Source of the DNA: Buchnera aphidicola (Mindarus keteleerifoliae)
GTDB lineage: Bacteria > Pseudomonadota > Gammaproteobacteria > Enterobacterales > Enterobacteriaceae
Direction of reading: 5' to 3'
NCBI RefSeq assembly: GCF_039392895.1
Contig: NZ_CP135027.1
Location: 434,001 to 498,000 of the forward strand
DNA: 64,000 nucleotides
A model generated the notes under the pieces. That model had not been told where the DNA came from. It searched no databases and saw nothing but the letters and a program-made list of their open reading frames with translations. The position numbers and the translations under genes were made by a program. Below are positions 45,181 through 54,813 of the stretch, piece by piece. Numbering within the stretch: position 1 is the first letter of the stretch; the number at the start of each line of letters is the position of its first letter.

Positions 45181-46362
45181 ATGAAAAATAAAATATTGCT
45201 TACAATAATTAGTTTTTTTTCATACTTTATAACTGGGGGTTTAATAGTTACAACAGGAATGATATTAGGAAAAATTGCAAAATATTTTGATCTTTCTACT
45301 ACCAATATGAGTAGTACATTTACTTTTTTAAATGCTGGTCTTTTAATTTCAATTTTTCTAAATGCTTGGATAATTGAATTTATTTCAATAAAGAAACAAC
45401 TTATATCTGGATTTTTATTAATGTTATTTGCAATAATTGGATTAATAAAAAGTTCAAATTTAATAATTTTTAGCGGCAGTATTTTCATATTCGGATTGGT
45501 AAGTGGTATCACTATGTCAATAGGTACTTTTTTAATAACTATTTTATATAAAGGAAATCAAAGGATAAAATTTCTTTTATTGACAGATTCGTTTTTTAGT
45601 ATGTCAGGAATGATTTTTCCTTTTATCGCAACTAAAATTTTTGATTATCATTTGACTTGGTACTGGATATATATCTTAATTTTTTCAGTTTACATAATAA
45701 TTTTTTTCCTAACAATCAATGCGAAATTTCCAATTCCGACTAAAAGAATTAATTTAAAAAAAATAAAAATAAAAAAAAATTTTATAATTGGAAATATGTT
45801 ACTATCAATTATGGCTTTACTATACATTTTAGGTCAGTTAAGCTTTATTTCGTGGATTCCAGAATATGCAACTCAATTATTAAAACTCAATATAAAAGAA
45901 GCTGGAAAATTAGTAAGTTTTTTTTGGATGTCTTATATGATAGGAATGTGGTTTTTTAGTTTAATACTTAAATTTTTTGATTTACAAAAAATTTTAGTTT
46001 TATTAACAGGAACTTCTAGTTTTATTATGTATCTATTTATTGGTGCAAATAACTTAAAACTATTATCGATAACAATCATTTCTTTAGGATTCTTTTCTAG
46101 TGCAATTTATACAGTAATTATAACTCTATCTTCCTTACAAACAAAAAATCCTTCCCCTAAACAAATAAGTTTTGTTTTAACTTCTGGAACTGTTGGAACT
46201 TTGTTAACCTTTATCGTCACAAAACCAATTATTATAAAAAAAGGACTAATTTTTGCTTTAATTACAGCAAATTTTTTATATACAATTGTTTTCTGTCTAT
46301 CTATAACTTTTGGGTTTTTTACAAATCATCGAAAAAATATCATTCATAATCATAATCTATAG
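45181..46362 (+). CDS. tsgA: TsgA-like major facilitator transporter
   Basis: Inner-membrane MFS protein of 393 residues, the length of E. coli TsgA, with about twelve hydrophobic segments in two halves. ITGGLIVTTGMILGKIAKYF at the first helices and GFFSSAIYTVIITLSSLQT match the TsgA branch. The substrate is not established in any species. It lies beside trpS as in E. coli after loss of nir and cysG. One of the few transporters kept. Confidence 0.88.
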   Translation: MKNKILLTIISFFSYFITGGLIVTTGMILGKIAKYFDLSTTNMSSTFTFLNAGLLISIFLNAWIIEFISIKKQLISGFLLMLFAIIGLIKSSNLIIFSGSIFIFGLVSGITMSIGTFLITILYKGNQRIKFLLLTDSFFSMSGMIFPFIATKIFDYHLTWYWIYILIFSVYIIIFFLTINAKFPIPTKRINLKKIKIKKNFIIGNMLLSIMALLYILGQLSFISWIPEYATQLLKLNIKEAGKLVSFFWMSYMIGMWFFSLILKFFDLQKILVLLTGTSSFIMYLFIGANNLKLLSITIISLGFFSSAIYTVIITLSSLQTKNPSPKQISFVLTSGTVGTLLTFIVTKPIIIKKGLIFALITANFLYTIVFCLSITFGFFTNHRKNIIHNHNL

Positions 46363-46385
46363 AAAATTTTTTTAAAAAAATATAT

Positions 46386-47396
46386 TTAATTATTTTTTAG
46401 TAAAGCAAATAAATTGAAAATTTTATTCATTGTTTTTTTAGCAAAAAATCTTGCTCTTTCAGCACCTTCATTGACAATTTTTTTTAAAAACAATTCATTT
46501 TTTCTAAAAAAATAAAAATCATTTTTAATTTTTTCAATTACTGTACTAACTTCATCGATTAAAACTTGCTTTAAATCACTATAATTTTTTCTGGAAAATT
46601 CATTCTCTAAAACAAATATCGGAATCTCTCTAATGCTAGACAAAATCTTCAAAAAATTAGAAATTCCAGGTTTTTTTTTCAAATCGTAACATATTTTACC
46701 ATCTTTATCTGAATCAGTTACAGCCTTCTTTATTTTTTTTATGATAGATTCTTTTTTATCTAATAAAAAAATTGTACTGTTGACATTTATATCAGATTTA
46801 GACATTTTTTGATAAGGATTAAGTAATGACATTATTTTACTACTGTATTTTGGAACTATTGTTTCAGGAATTACAAAAGTATCCTTTTTAAAAGAGTTAA
46901 TTTTTTTTGCCAAATTTCTTGTTAATTCTAAATGTTGTTTTTGATCTTCTCCAACAATTACTTTTTTAGATTGATACAATAGTATATCTGCTGCCATTAA
47001 AATTGGATAATTTAACAAACCAGCAGTAGAAAAAGAAATATTGCTTTTTTGTTTTACTTTAAATTGTGTCATACGTTTTAATTCATTATAACTTGAATGA
47101 CAATTTAAAAACCAATACAATGAAGTATGTTCCAAAACATGAGACTGTACAAAAATAATACTTTTTTTAGGATTTATGCCACATGCCAAATACAATGCAA
47201 CAGCATCCAAAGTATTTTTTTCTAAATTGCTATTAATATTTAATGTAGTTAAAGCATGTAAATCTGCTATACAATAAAAACACTGGTATTTTTTTTGCAT
47301 GTCAGACCAGTATTTAAGCGAACCTAAATAATTGCCTAAAGTAAAAGATCCTGAAGGTTGCATAGCACTAAATGCTACTGATTTAAAATTATTCAT
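46386..47396 (-). CDS. trpS: Tryptophanyl-tRNA synthetase
   Basis: Class I enzyme of 336 residues (E. coli 334). PSGSFTLGNYLG carries the HIGH-equivalent (19-23), ADILLYQ and GEDQKQHLELTR bind tryptophan and ATP, and KMSKS is at 197-201. Convergent with tsgA (23 bp apart). In E. coli gph lies between trpS and rpe; here it is gone. Confidence 0.97.
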   Translation of the reverse strand: MNNFKSVAFSAMQPSGSFTLGNYLGSLKYWSDMQKKYQCFYCIADLHALTTLNINSNLEKNTLDAVALYLACGINPKKSIIFVQSHVLEHTSLYWFLNCHSSYNELKRMTQFKVKQKSNISFSTAGLLNYPILMAADILLYQSKKVIVGEDQKQHLELTRNLAKKINSFKKDTFVIPETIVPKYSSKIMSLLNPYQKMSKSDINVNSTIFLLDKKESIIKKIKKAVTDSDKDGKICYDLKKKPGISNFLKILSSIREIPIFVLENEFSRKNYSDLKQVLIDEVSTVIEKIKNDFYFFRKNELFLKKIVNEGAERARFFAKKTMNKIFNLFALLKNN

Positions 47397-47458
47397 TTTG
47401 TTCCTAAAAAAAATTAAATTGAATTAGATAAAGTATTTTCTTAAAAAATACTAAACAT

Positions 47459-48145
47459 TTAATTCATTAAATTAAAATGTACTTTTTTTAATTCTTGTCT
47501 TAGCTTTCTTATAACAAAAGTGTAATCAGAGGAACCAAACAAAGCTGATCCTATAACAAAAACATTTGCTCCTGCTAAAGCTATATCAGAAATATTTTTA
47601 ATATTAATTCCACCATCTACTTCTAATAAAATATTATTTGAACTTTCATTAATCCGTTGTCTAACTTGCCTAATTTTATTTATACTCTCTGGTATAAAAG
47701 TTTGTCCTCCAAATCCCGGGTTTACGGACATTACTGTTATCATGTCTAATTGATCCATTACATAATCAAGATAATTAATAGGAGTTCCAGGATTTAAGCT
47801 AATTCCTGCTTTACATCCATAATCTTTAATCATTCGTAAAGTTCTATCAATATGATTCGTTGATTCAGGATGAACTGAAATAAAATCAGCTCCGGATTTT
47901 GCAAATTTAGGTATTAAAGAATCTACAGGACTAGCCATTAAATGAACATCTATTTTAGCAGAAATTTTGTAATCTCGAAGAGATTGTAAAACCATCGGTC
48001 CAAAAGTTAAATTTTCCACATAATGATTATCCATTACGTCAAAATGTATTATATCCCCCCCTGCATCAATTGATTTTTGAATATCTTCGCCTAATTTTGA
48101 AAAATTAGCTGATAAAACTGAAGGGGCTAAAAAAAAATTTTTCAT
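47459..48145 (-). CDS. rpe: Ribulose-phosphate 3-epimerase
   Basis: Interconverts ribulose-5-P and xylulose-5-P in the pentose phosphate pathway. 228 residues (E. coli 225), TIM barrel. Metal ligands in HFDVMDNHYV (His34, Asp36) and HLMA (His67), and the second catalytic Asp in LEVDGGI. Possibly cotranscribed with aroB and aroK, though a 365-bp gap intervenes. Confidence 0.96.
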   Translation of the reverse strand: MKNFFLAPSVLSANFSKLGEDIQKSIDAGGDIIHFDVMDNHYVENLTFGPMVLQSLRDYKISAKIDVHLMASPVDSLIPKFAKSGADFISVHPESTNHIDRTLRMIKDYGCKAGISLNPGTPINYLDYVMDQLDMITVMSVNPGFGGQTFIPESINKIRQVRQRINESSNNILLEVDGGINIKNISDIALAGANVFVIGSALFGSSDYTFVIRKLRQELKKVHFNLMN

Positions 48146-48510
48146 TTTTTAATCCTCAAATTTGATTAATAATAAACATTATTTATGAAAAATTTATCTT
48201 AAAAAAATAAAAATTTGTTAATTTTTTTAAAATATTTTTTATATAACCAATTTAAACAAAAAATATTTTAGATGATTTAAACAACTTTTAAAATTTCTGT
48301 TTATAAAAACTTAGTTTTAAATTTAACTTAAAAAAAATATTTTAATTTTGTTCAAAAATTATATACCTTAAAATTTTTTACATAGATTTTATCTAACAAA
48401 AATTTCTAAATTTTTTATTTTAAATCACTTTTATTTTTTAAAAAAATATATATGTAATAAATATTACGTAATACTTTAACTTAAGATATTTAAAATGCTA
48501 AAAATGATGT
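48146..48510. other. Spacer between rpe and aroB
   Basis: 365 bp of nearly pure A/T. In E. coli dam and damX occupy this interval. I find no readable fragment of either. Only short palindromes (GTAATAAATATTAC near 48453) are seen. Most likely eroded gene remains. Confidence 0.45.
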
Positions 48511-49593
48511 CTATTGACTACTTCTAATGGCTGATAAAAGAACGTTTTTATCTATATTAGTGAATATTTTAACTTCCCCAATTTTTACTGGTAAAATGAA
48601 TCGTATTATCCCTGAAAGTACTTTTTTATCTTTTGTAAGATAAGGAAGATAAGCATGAGGCGTCATATTTTTTGGTGCTTTTGTTGGTAAACCAACTTTT
48701 TTAAATAAATTAACAATTCGATTTACTTCAATTTTACTGATTTTTTCTAATAAATATGAAACTCTTGCCGCAATAATGATTCCAACAGATACAGCTTCTC
48801 CGTGCAACCAACTTCCGTATCCTAAATGTGCTTCAATAGCATGTCCAAAAGTGTGTCCTAAATTCAAAAGTGCTCGAACATTATCTTCTCTTTCATCAAC
48901 AGAAATAACATACGATTTTAATTGACAACACTTTGAAATACAATAAGAAAGTTCTGGTTCATTTAAAGCTAAAACTAAATGAATTTTTTGTTCTAACCAA
49001 ATAAAAAATTTTTCATCAAAAGCAATCGCATATTTAATAACTTCAGCTATTCCAGAAACCATTTCACTATTAGGCAATGTCGATAGACAATTAATGTCAA
49101 TAATTACCGAAGAAGGTTGCCAAAAAGATCCGATCATATTTTTCCCTAAAATATGATTAACCCCCGTCTTTCCTCCAACAGAAGAATCTACTTGAGATAA
49201 CAAAGTTGTAGGAATTTGAATAAACCTCACTCCTCTTTGATAAATAGAAGCAGCAAACCCTGTTAAATCTCCTATAACACCTCCTCCTAAAGCAATTAAA
49301 GTTGTATCTCTATTATGAAGCTTTTCTAATAATGCTGAAATAATTAACTCCATTTCATTTAAAGTCTTATACTGTTCCCCATCGGATAAAATTACTTGAT
49401 CTAATTTAATACCAGCTTGTCTTAATTGATAAAAAACCTTATCTTTCCAAATATTCGCTAATGTTTTATTAGTTACTAACATGGCCTGATTTCCTGGTTT
49501 CAAAGGCCAAAAAATATTATCTAACTCTAAAATTTTAGATCCAATAGTAATTGGATAGCTCCTATTTCCTAAACTAACCTGTAATTTCTCCAT
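48511..49593 (-). CDS. aroB: 3-dehydroquinate synthase
   Basis: Second step of the shikimate pathway (DAHP to dehydroquinate), NAD- and metal-dependent. 360 residues (E. coli 362). NAD segment GGGVIGDLTGFAASIYQRG, then QIPTTLLSQVDSSVGGKTGV and the metal ligand region LNLGHTFGHAIE with His and Glu. aroK lies just upstream on the same strand (51 bp), so the two are likely cotranscribed. Confidence 0.97.
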   Translation of the reverse strand: MEKLQVSLGNRSYPITIGSKILELDNIFWPLKPGNQAMLVTNKTLANIWKDKVFYQLRQAGIKLDQVILSDGEQYKTLNEMELIISALLEKLHNRDTTLIALGGGVIGDLTGFAASIYQRGVRFIQIPTTLLSQVDSSVGGKTGVNHILGKNMIGSFWQPSSVIIDINCLSTLPNSEMVSGIAEVIKYAIAFDEKFFIWLEQKIHLVLALNEPELSYCISKCCQLKSYVISVDEREDNVRALLNLGHTFGHAIEAHLGYGSWLHGEAVSVGIIIAARVSYLLEKISKIEVNRIVNLFKKVGLPTKAPKNMTPHAYLPYLTKDKKVLSGIIRFILPVKIGEVKIFTNIDKNVLLSAIRSSQ

Positions 49594-49644
49594 TATTTGA
49601 TAAACCTCATTATAAATTTCACTGAATTTATTTAATTCCTAATT

Positions 49645-50169
49645 TTATTTTCTGTTTAGTAAATCTATAATTTGATGCGAAACAACTTTTGCACTTTGTT
49701 CATCTGTACATACGGTAAAATCTGCAATTTCTTCGTATAATGGATTTCTATAATTAGCTAATTTTTGTAATATACCTGTATCAGATATTCCCTTTTCCTT
49801 TAACAAAGGTCTTTTTTTATCCCTATTTGTACGCATTAATTGTTTTTCAATAGTTGTCTTTAAGTATATTACTACACCTCTTGATGAAAGTTGATTCCTT
49901 GCTTCCTTTGTAGTTATGGAACCTCCTCCTGTTGCTAATACTATTCCCTGTTTCATAGTTAATTCATTAATTATCTTTTTTTCTCTATTTCTAAAACCTT
50001 TTTCACCTTCCACGTCAAAAACCCAGTTTATATCTGCACCGGTTCTTTTTTCAATCTCTTGATCAGAATCATAAAAGTCCATATTAAGTTGTTGAGCTAA
50101 TTGCCTTCCTATGGTGCTTTTCCCTGCTCCCATTGGTCCAACTAAAAAAATATTTCGTTTTTCTGCCAT
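49645..50169 (-). CDS. aroK: Shikimate kinase I
   Basis: Phosphorylates shikimate. 174 residues (E. coli 173), and unusually similar to E. coli: [20 protein letters not shown] at the start. P-loop GPMGAGKST at 11-19, substrate Asp in [11 protein letters not shown] loop (LATGGGS) and RDKKRPLL in the lid. Hairpins in the leader may regulate it. Confidence 0.98.
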   Translation of the reverse strand: MAEKRNIFLVGPMGAGKSTIGRQLAQQLNMDFYDSDQEIEKRTGADINWVFDVEGEKGFRNREKKIINELTMKQGIVLATGGGSITTKEARNQLSSRGVVIYLKTTIEKQLMRTNRDKKRPLLKEKGISDTGILQKLANYRNPLYEEIADFTVCTDEQSAKVVSHQIIDLLNRK

Positions 50170-50569
50170 TTTTTTATTTTATTAAAATAATTGTTAATAT
50201 AAACCCAGCATAAATACTTTGATTGCTGGAAGCAATATAAATAGAATTTAAATTCATTAAATAAATATTCCAAAATTAATAAAAAATTTTATTAACATAA
50301 CAAATAATTTTTTACTTGTAACAAAACTATTCAAATATTGATTAACTCTATTTTTTGTTTATAATGTATAATCAATAAATATAAAAATAGAATATTTTAA
50401 TTACTTTAAACTTCTTGCACAAAATATTCAAGAACGATTTATTAAAAAAATTAAAATAAATAAATTTATATTTAAAAAAATTCAAATATTTAAATAGTAT
50501 TAAAATACTTTCAAAAAATATATAAATTTCAAAAAAATCTCTCTTTAAAGTATATTTTTAAAACAAAAT
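50170..50569. other. Spacer between aroK and tRNA-Ser
   Basis: 400 bp between divergent genes. The aroK side carries alternative hairpins (50205-50236). The tRNA-Ser side has TATATT at about 50549, with no good -35. The rest is featureless A/T. hofQ, which precedes aroK in E. coli, is absent. Confidence 0.45.
50205..50236 (-). promoter_or_regulatory. Alternative hairpins in the aroK leader
   Basis: On the minus strand two stems overlap: ATTGCT/AGCAAT with a 3-base loop (50222-50236) and CCAGCA/TGCTGG with a 13-base loop (50205-50229). They share bases, so only one can form at a time. They lie 36 bases before the aroK ATG. An attenuator-like role is only inferred. Confidence 0.35.
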
Positions 50570-50654
50570 GGTGAAGTGTCCGAGTGGCTTAAGGAGCACG
50601 CCTGGAAAGTGTGTATACGGAAACGTATCAAGGGTTCGAATCCCTTCTTCACCA
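50570..50654 (+). tRNA. tRNA-Ser (anticodon GGA)
   Basis: Class II tRNA of 85 nt with the long variable arm (TATACGGAAACGTATC). Acceptor GGTGAAG/CTTCACC, anticodon loop CTGGAAA with anticodon GGA, T arm AGGGTTCGAATCCCT. It is close to E. coli serW/serX. The discriminator is A instead of the usual G, and CCA is not encoded. Confidence 0.95.
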
Positions 50655-50709
50655 AAATTAAATTCTTTTAATTTAACTAAAAATATTAACAATTTAAAAA
50701 AGATAGTTA

Positions 50710-51432
50710 TTATAATATTCCTTTTAACAATACTGATTTTAAAGCAACACCAATCATTTTATCAAAACTTTCTTCTCTTTCTTTAATAGTTAACTTTTCC
50801 CCGGTAATGATATTATCTGAAACAGTACATATAGAAGCCGACTTAACATTTAATTCAGAAGCTACACTATATAAACCTGCTGTTTCCATATCAATACCAG
50901 AAATATTATATTTTCTTAATAAAGAAAGATATTCTTTTTTCCTCGGAAAATAAAATGAATCAGTGCTAAAAAAATTTCCAACTCTAATAAAAACATTATT
51001 TTTTTTAGCAGCCTTTATTAATTTATAAACCGTATTAAAATCAGGAATAGCAGAGAAATCATGATCTAAAAATTTAATTCTATTCATCTTTGAATCTGTA
51101 CAAGCTCCAGTAGAAATAATTAAATCATTTAATTTTATGTCTTCTCTAACTATACCACAACTACCTAAACGAATTATTTTCTTAACTTTATAAAATTCAA
51201 TTAATTCTCTTACATATAAACAACATGAAGGCATTCCTATACCATGTGCCATGAGAGATATAATTTTGCTTTTGTACCTTCCAGTAAAACCAAGCATAGC
51301 ACGAACCGTATTCACTTTAATAACATCTGTTAAATAATTCTTAGCTATATATCTTATTCTATTTGGATCACCAGAAACAAATACAACTTCAGAAAAACTG
51401 TTTTCTTTAGAATCAATATGAGGAGTAATCAT
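50710..51432 (-). CDS. deoD: Purine nucleoside phosphorylase
   Basis: Splits purine (deoxy)nucleosides with phosphate. From ATG 51432 (MITPHIDSKENSF) it has 240 residues (E. coli 239). The longer in-frame start overlaps deoB and adds 25 non-homologous residues. Phosphate site SGDPNRIRYIA, HGIGMPSC, LGSCG and the catalytic Asp in TVSDNI are present. Cotranscribed with deoB (37 bp apart). Confidence 0.95.
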   Translation of the reverse strand: MITPHIDSKENSFSEVVFVSGDPNRIRYIAKNYLTDVIKVNTVRAMLGFTGRYKSKIISLMAHGIGMPSCCLYVRELIEFYKVKKIIRLGSCGIVREDIKLNDLIISTGACTDSKMNRIKFLDHDFSAIPDFNTVYKLIKAAKKNNVFIRVGNFFSTDSFYFPRKKEYLSLLRKYNISGIDMETAGLYSVASELNVKSASICTVSDNIITGEKLTIKEREESFDKMIGVALKSVLLKGIL

Positions 51433-51469
51433 AAATAAATAATCTCTGATATTAATAATATTATATATT

Positions 51470-52711
51470 TTAAAAAGTAAGTTCATTAGAAACCATACTT
51501 TTTCCATAATTCATTTTAGAAAGTGAGAAAAAACTAGCTATCGTTTGTGCTATATCTGAGAATGTTTTTCTATGTCCTAAAAAAACAGATTTTTTATTTT
51601 TTTGATATAAAAGAATAGGAATGTTTTCTCGTGTATGATCACTTCCTTTCCAGGTAGGATCACATCCATGATCTGCTGTTATAATTAACAAATCTTTATC
51701 AGTAATTATTTCTAATATCTTTGGTAAATTTTGATCAAATAATTCTAATCCTTTTGCATATCCAGAAACATCTCTTCTATGTCCCCATAAAGAATCAAAA
51801 TCAACAAAATTAGCAAAAATGATTGTATTATTTTTTGCTTTTTTTATTTCTTTAATAATTTTATTAAACGAATTTATTATACCATTTGATTTGATCGAAT
51901 AACTAATTCCTACATTTGAAAATATATCACTTACCTTTCCAATTGAAATAACTGTTCCTAAATTTTCTCTTATTAATTTAACCATTACAGTATCATCAAT
52001 TGGTTTGATCGAAAAATCTTTTCTATTGTTTGTCCTAAAAAAAGACCCTTTCTTTTCTCCTAAGAAAGGTCTAGCTATAACTCTAGCAACTTTATATTTC
52101 TTATTATTTAAAATTTTTCGTACTTTCAAACATAACTCATATAATTTTTGTAATCCGAAAAAATTTTCATGACATGCTATTTGTAACACAGAATCTGAAG
52201 ATGTATAAAATATAGGTTTGTTTGTTAAGATATGTGTTTCTCCATAAATATCTAAAACATCTGTTCCAGAAGCATGGCAATTTCCTATTATTCCTGAAAT
52301 ATTTGAATCAAAAATAATTTGATTTACTAAATCTGTTGAAACACTCTCAAATTTGTTTCTAAAATAATACCAATCAAATAATATTGGTACACCTGAAATT
52401 TCCCAATGTCCAGAAATAGTATCTTTCCCAGAAGAAACTTGACTTGCATAAGCATAACTACTTATAATAGGTAAATTTCTATTTAATCCCAAAGGAAACC
52501 TATTAGTGGCCTGATATGCTGATTCTGCTAATCCCAATTTAGTTAAATTGGGTATACGTAAGACTCCTGATCTACCTTGATTTGCTTTACCTAAAAAACA
52601 TTTTTCTGCTATATGACCTAATGTATCTGAACCATCATCTCCAAACAATTTTGAATCTTTACTTGACCCTATTCCTAAAGAATCTAGTAATAAAATGAAT
52701 ACTCGTCTCAT
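51470..52711 (-). CDS. deoB: Phosphopentomutase
   Basis: Moves phosphate between C1 and C5 of (deoxy)ribose, following DeoD in nucleoside salvage. 413 residues (E. coli 407). Metal-binding motifs of the alkaline phosphatase superfamily: LLLDSLGIG with Asp9, DTISGHWE with the phospho-Thr, ITADHGCDPTW and DHTREN. deoC and deoA, its E. coli operon mates, are absent. Confidence 0.96.
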   Translation of the reverse strand: MRRVFILLLDSLGIGSSKDSKLFGDDGSDTLGHIAEKCFLGKANQGRSGVLRIPNLTKLGLAESAYQATNRFPLGLNRNLPIISSYAYASQVSSGKDTISGHWEISGVPILFDWYYFRNKFESVSTDLVNQIIFDSNISGIIGNCHASGTDVLDIYGETHILTNKPIFYTSSDSVLQIACHENFFGLQKLYELCLKVRKILNNKKYKVARVIARPFLGEKKGSFFRTNNRKDFSIKPIDDTVMVKLIRENLGTVISIGKVSDIFSNVGISYSIKSNGIINSFNKIIKEIKKAKNNTIIFANFVDFDSLWGHRRDVSGYAKGLELFDQNLPKILEIITDKDLLIITADHGCDPTWKGSDHTRENIPILLYQKNKKSVFLGHRKTFSDIAQTIASFFSLSKMNYGKSMVSNELTF

Positions 52712-53042
52712 ATATTGTTTCCAATTTTAAAAAAAAATACTTTATGTATATTTAAAATTTATCAATTTTTTAAATTAACTATTTAAAAATTATAAATATA
52801 TATTTATAAAAATATCAAAAAACTGAATTCATTTTTCTTGATAATACCATACAAATTTTTTTTTTAGATACAAAAAATTAATTTAATTAATAGATCATTA
52901 AATCTAATATATATATATTGCATTGAAAATAAATTTTCTTATTGATAAAATTAAAACCATTAAAATTAATGTTTTTATCAATAAAAATATTAATTCTTTT
53001 TTAATTTAAGTTACCTAAAATCATTTTGAAAAGAGTTTAAAA
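52712..53042. other. Spacer between deoB and ansA with nested palindrome
   Basis: 331 bp between divergent genes. Arms TTATTGATAAAA (52939-52950) and TTTTATCAATAA (52973-52984) are exact reverse complements, and the loop holds another palindrome, CATTAAAATTAATG (52958-52971). It ends 58 bases before ansA. It could be an operator pair or a leader hairpin. No gene seen. Confidence 0.5.
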
Positions 53043-54086
53043 ATGAATAGAAAAAAAATTTACATTGCTTATACAGGCGGGACTATTGGAATGAAAAAAT
53101 CTAGATCAGGTTATATACCAGTAGCAGGGTATTTAAAAAAAAAAATAATGAAAATTCCAGATTTTCAAAAAAAAGAAATTCCTTTTTTTAAAATAAACGA
53201 ATATCAACCTCTAATTGACTCTTCCAACATGACACCTAATGAATGGAATATTATTGCTAATGATATTCATAAAAATTATAAAAAATATGACGGTTTTATA
53301 ATTTTGCATGGAACTGATACAATGGCTTACACCGCTTCAGCTCTTTCATTTATGCTTCAAAATTTAGAAAAACCTATAATTATAACTGGTTCCCAAATTC
53401 CTCTTTCAGAAATTCGATCAGATGGAAAACAAAATTTATTAAATGCTTTAATAATTGCAGCAAACTATCCTATTAATGAAGTTACTTTATTTTTTAACCA
53501 TAAATTATTCAGAGGCAATCGTTCTACTAAATCCAATGCTAACGGATTCAACGCTTTTACATCTCCTAATTTTCCCTGTTTGTTAAAAACTGGAATCAGT
53601 ATATATCACGATTATAAAATTATTAAGAACAAGTACAAAAAAAATATTAAATATTATTCAATTACTCCTCAACCAATAGGAATTATTACTATTTATCCTG
53701 GTATTTCGGAAAAAATAATTCATAACTTTATTGTTCAACCACTAAAAGCATTAATATTATGCTCTTATGGAGTTGGTAATGCTCCTCAAAATAAAAAATT
53801 TTTAAATGAATTAAATTATGCTTCAAAAAAAAATATCATCTTAGTTAATTTAACTCAATGTACATCTGGCACTGTAAATATGTCTGGATATGCAACGGGA
53901 AATGCTCTTTCTAATGTAGGTGTAATCAGTGGATACGACTTAACAGTAGAAGCAGCATTAACTAAGTTACATTTTTTATTTAGCAGTTATAAATCTGTTG
54001 ATAAAATTAAGAAAATTATGAAGAAAAATCTTTGTGGAGAATTAACTCCAGAAAAAAATAATACTTTACATAATTCAAAATATTAG
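53043..54086 (+). CDS. ansA: L-asparaginase I (cytosolic)
   Basis: Hydrolyses asparagine to aspartate and ammonia. 347 residues (E. coli AnsA 338). Catalytic residues at the same numbers as in E. coli: Thr14 (TGGTIG), Thr91-Asp92 (HGTDTMAYT) and Lys163. No signal peptide, so the cytosolic type. An A11 run lies in frame near codon 31. Convergent with nfuA, 23 bp apart. Confidence 0.95.
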   Translation: MNRKKIYIAYTGGTIGMKKSRSGYIPVAGYLKKKIMKIPDFQKKEIPFFKINEYQPLIDSSNMTPNEWNIIANDIHKNYKKYDGFIILHGTDTMAYTASALSFMLQNLEKPIIITGSQIPLSEIRSDGKQNLLNALIIAANYPINEVTLFFNHKLFRGNRSTKSNANGFNAFTSPNFPCLLKTGISIYHDYKIIKNKYKKNIKYYSITPQPIGIITIYPGISEKIIHNFIVQPLKALILCSYGVGNAPQNKKFLNELNYASKKNIILVNLTQCTSGTVNMSGYATGNALSNVGVISGYDLTVEAALTKLHFLFSSYKSVDKIKKIMKKNLCGELTPEKNNTLHNSKY

Positions 54087-54109
54087 TTTTGGAAAAAAAA
54101 CACTCTTTT

Positions 54110-54685
54110 TTAAAAAAAAGAATGCTTGCCTTTTTTATGTTCTGTAATATCTATTACTTTTTTTAATTCCGGAAAGTACTTTAACAACTCTTTTTCTACT
54201 CCTGATTTTAACGTTATATGTGCCATAGAACATCCATTACAACCACCTTTAAACTCTAGCACAGCATGCTTATCTTCTGTTATTTCTACTAAAGAAATTG
54301 AACCTCCATGTGCATTGAGTTTTGGATTGATTTTTTCATTTAAAAAAACAATCAGTTTATCTTTTAATGATAAGGAATGGTTTAATAATGATTTTTGAAC
54401 ATAAGGAGCATTCAAAACTAGCCTAGAATTCTCATTCTCTTTTATAATATCTATTGTTGCATCTTTAAAATATAAAACTACTGAACTATTTATATAAACG
54501 TTAAATTTTGAATATTTAATTTCTTTATCCAAAGAAGATATTTCTTTTTCAAAGCAATAAGTTAAACCACATTCTGCAAACTTAGTGCCTGGATTTTTTA
54601 CAAATATCCGAATATGCGTATTTTTTTTTTCTTTTCCCAAAAGATTTACAAAATAATCTTGTGCTAATTTAGAGATATTAATCAT
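54110..54685 (-). CDS. nfuA: Fe-S biogenesis protein NfuA
   Basis: Carrier that delivers iron-sulfur clusters. 191 residues, the E. coli length. The N-terminal degenerate A-type domain is followed by a Nfu domain with GGCNGCSMAH; Cys149 and Cys152 match E. coli. Likely clients in this window are HemW and MutY, both Fe-S proteins. An A10 run lies near the start. Confidence 0.96.
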   Translation of the reverse strand: MINISKLAQDYFVNLLGKEKKNTHIRIFVKNPGTKFAECGLTYCFEKEISSLDKEIKYSKFNVYINSSVVLYFKDATIDIIKENENSRLVLNAPYVQKSLLNHSLSLKDKLIVFLNEKINPKLNAHGGSISLVEITEDKHAVLEFKGGCNGCSMAHITLKSGVEKELLKYFPELKKVIDITEHKKGKHSFF

Positions 54686-54813
54686 GTTTTATATAAAAAT
54701 TGAATTAGTTTATAAAAATAAGTATTATTATTACCTATATATTTATACGAGACAAGTACATAAAAATATTTTATACATTAAACTAAAAAAATATTTTTTT
54801 TGATCAAAAATTT

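Noticed and set aside
54100-54123. A/T hairpin at the convergent ends of ansA and nfuA
   Set aside because: Made only of A- and T-runs with two mismatches and overlapping the nfuA stop; not reliable as a terminator.
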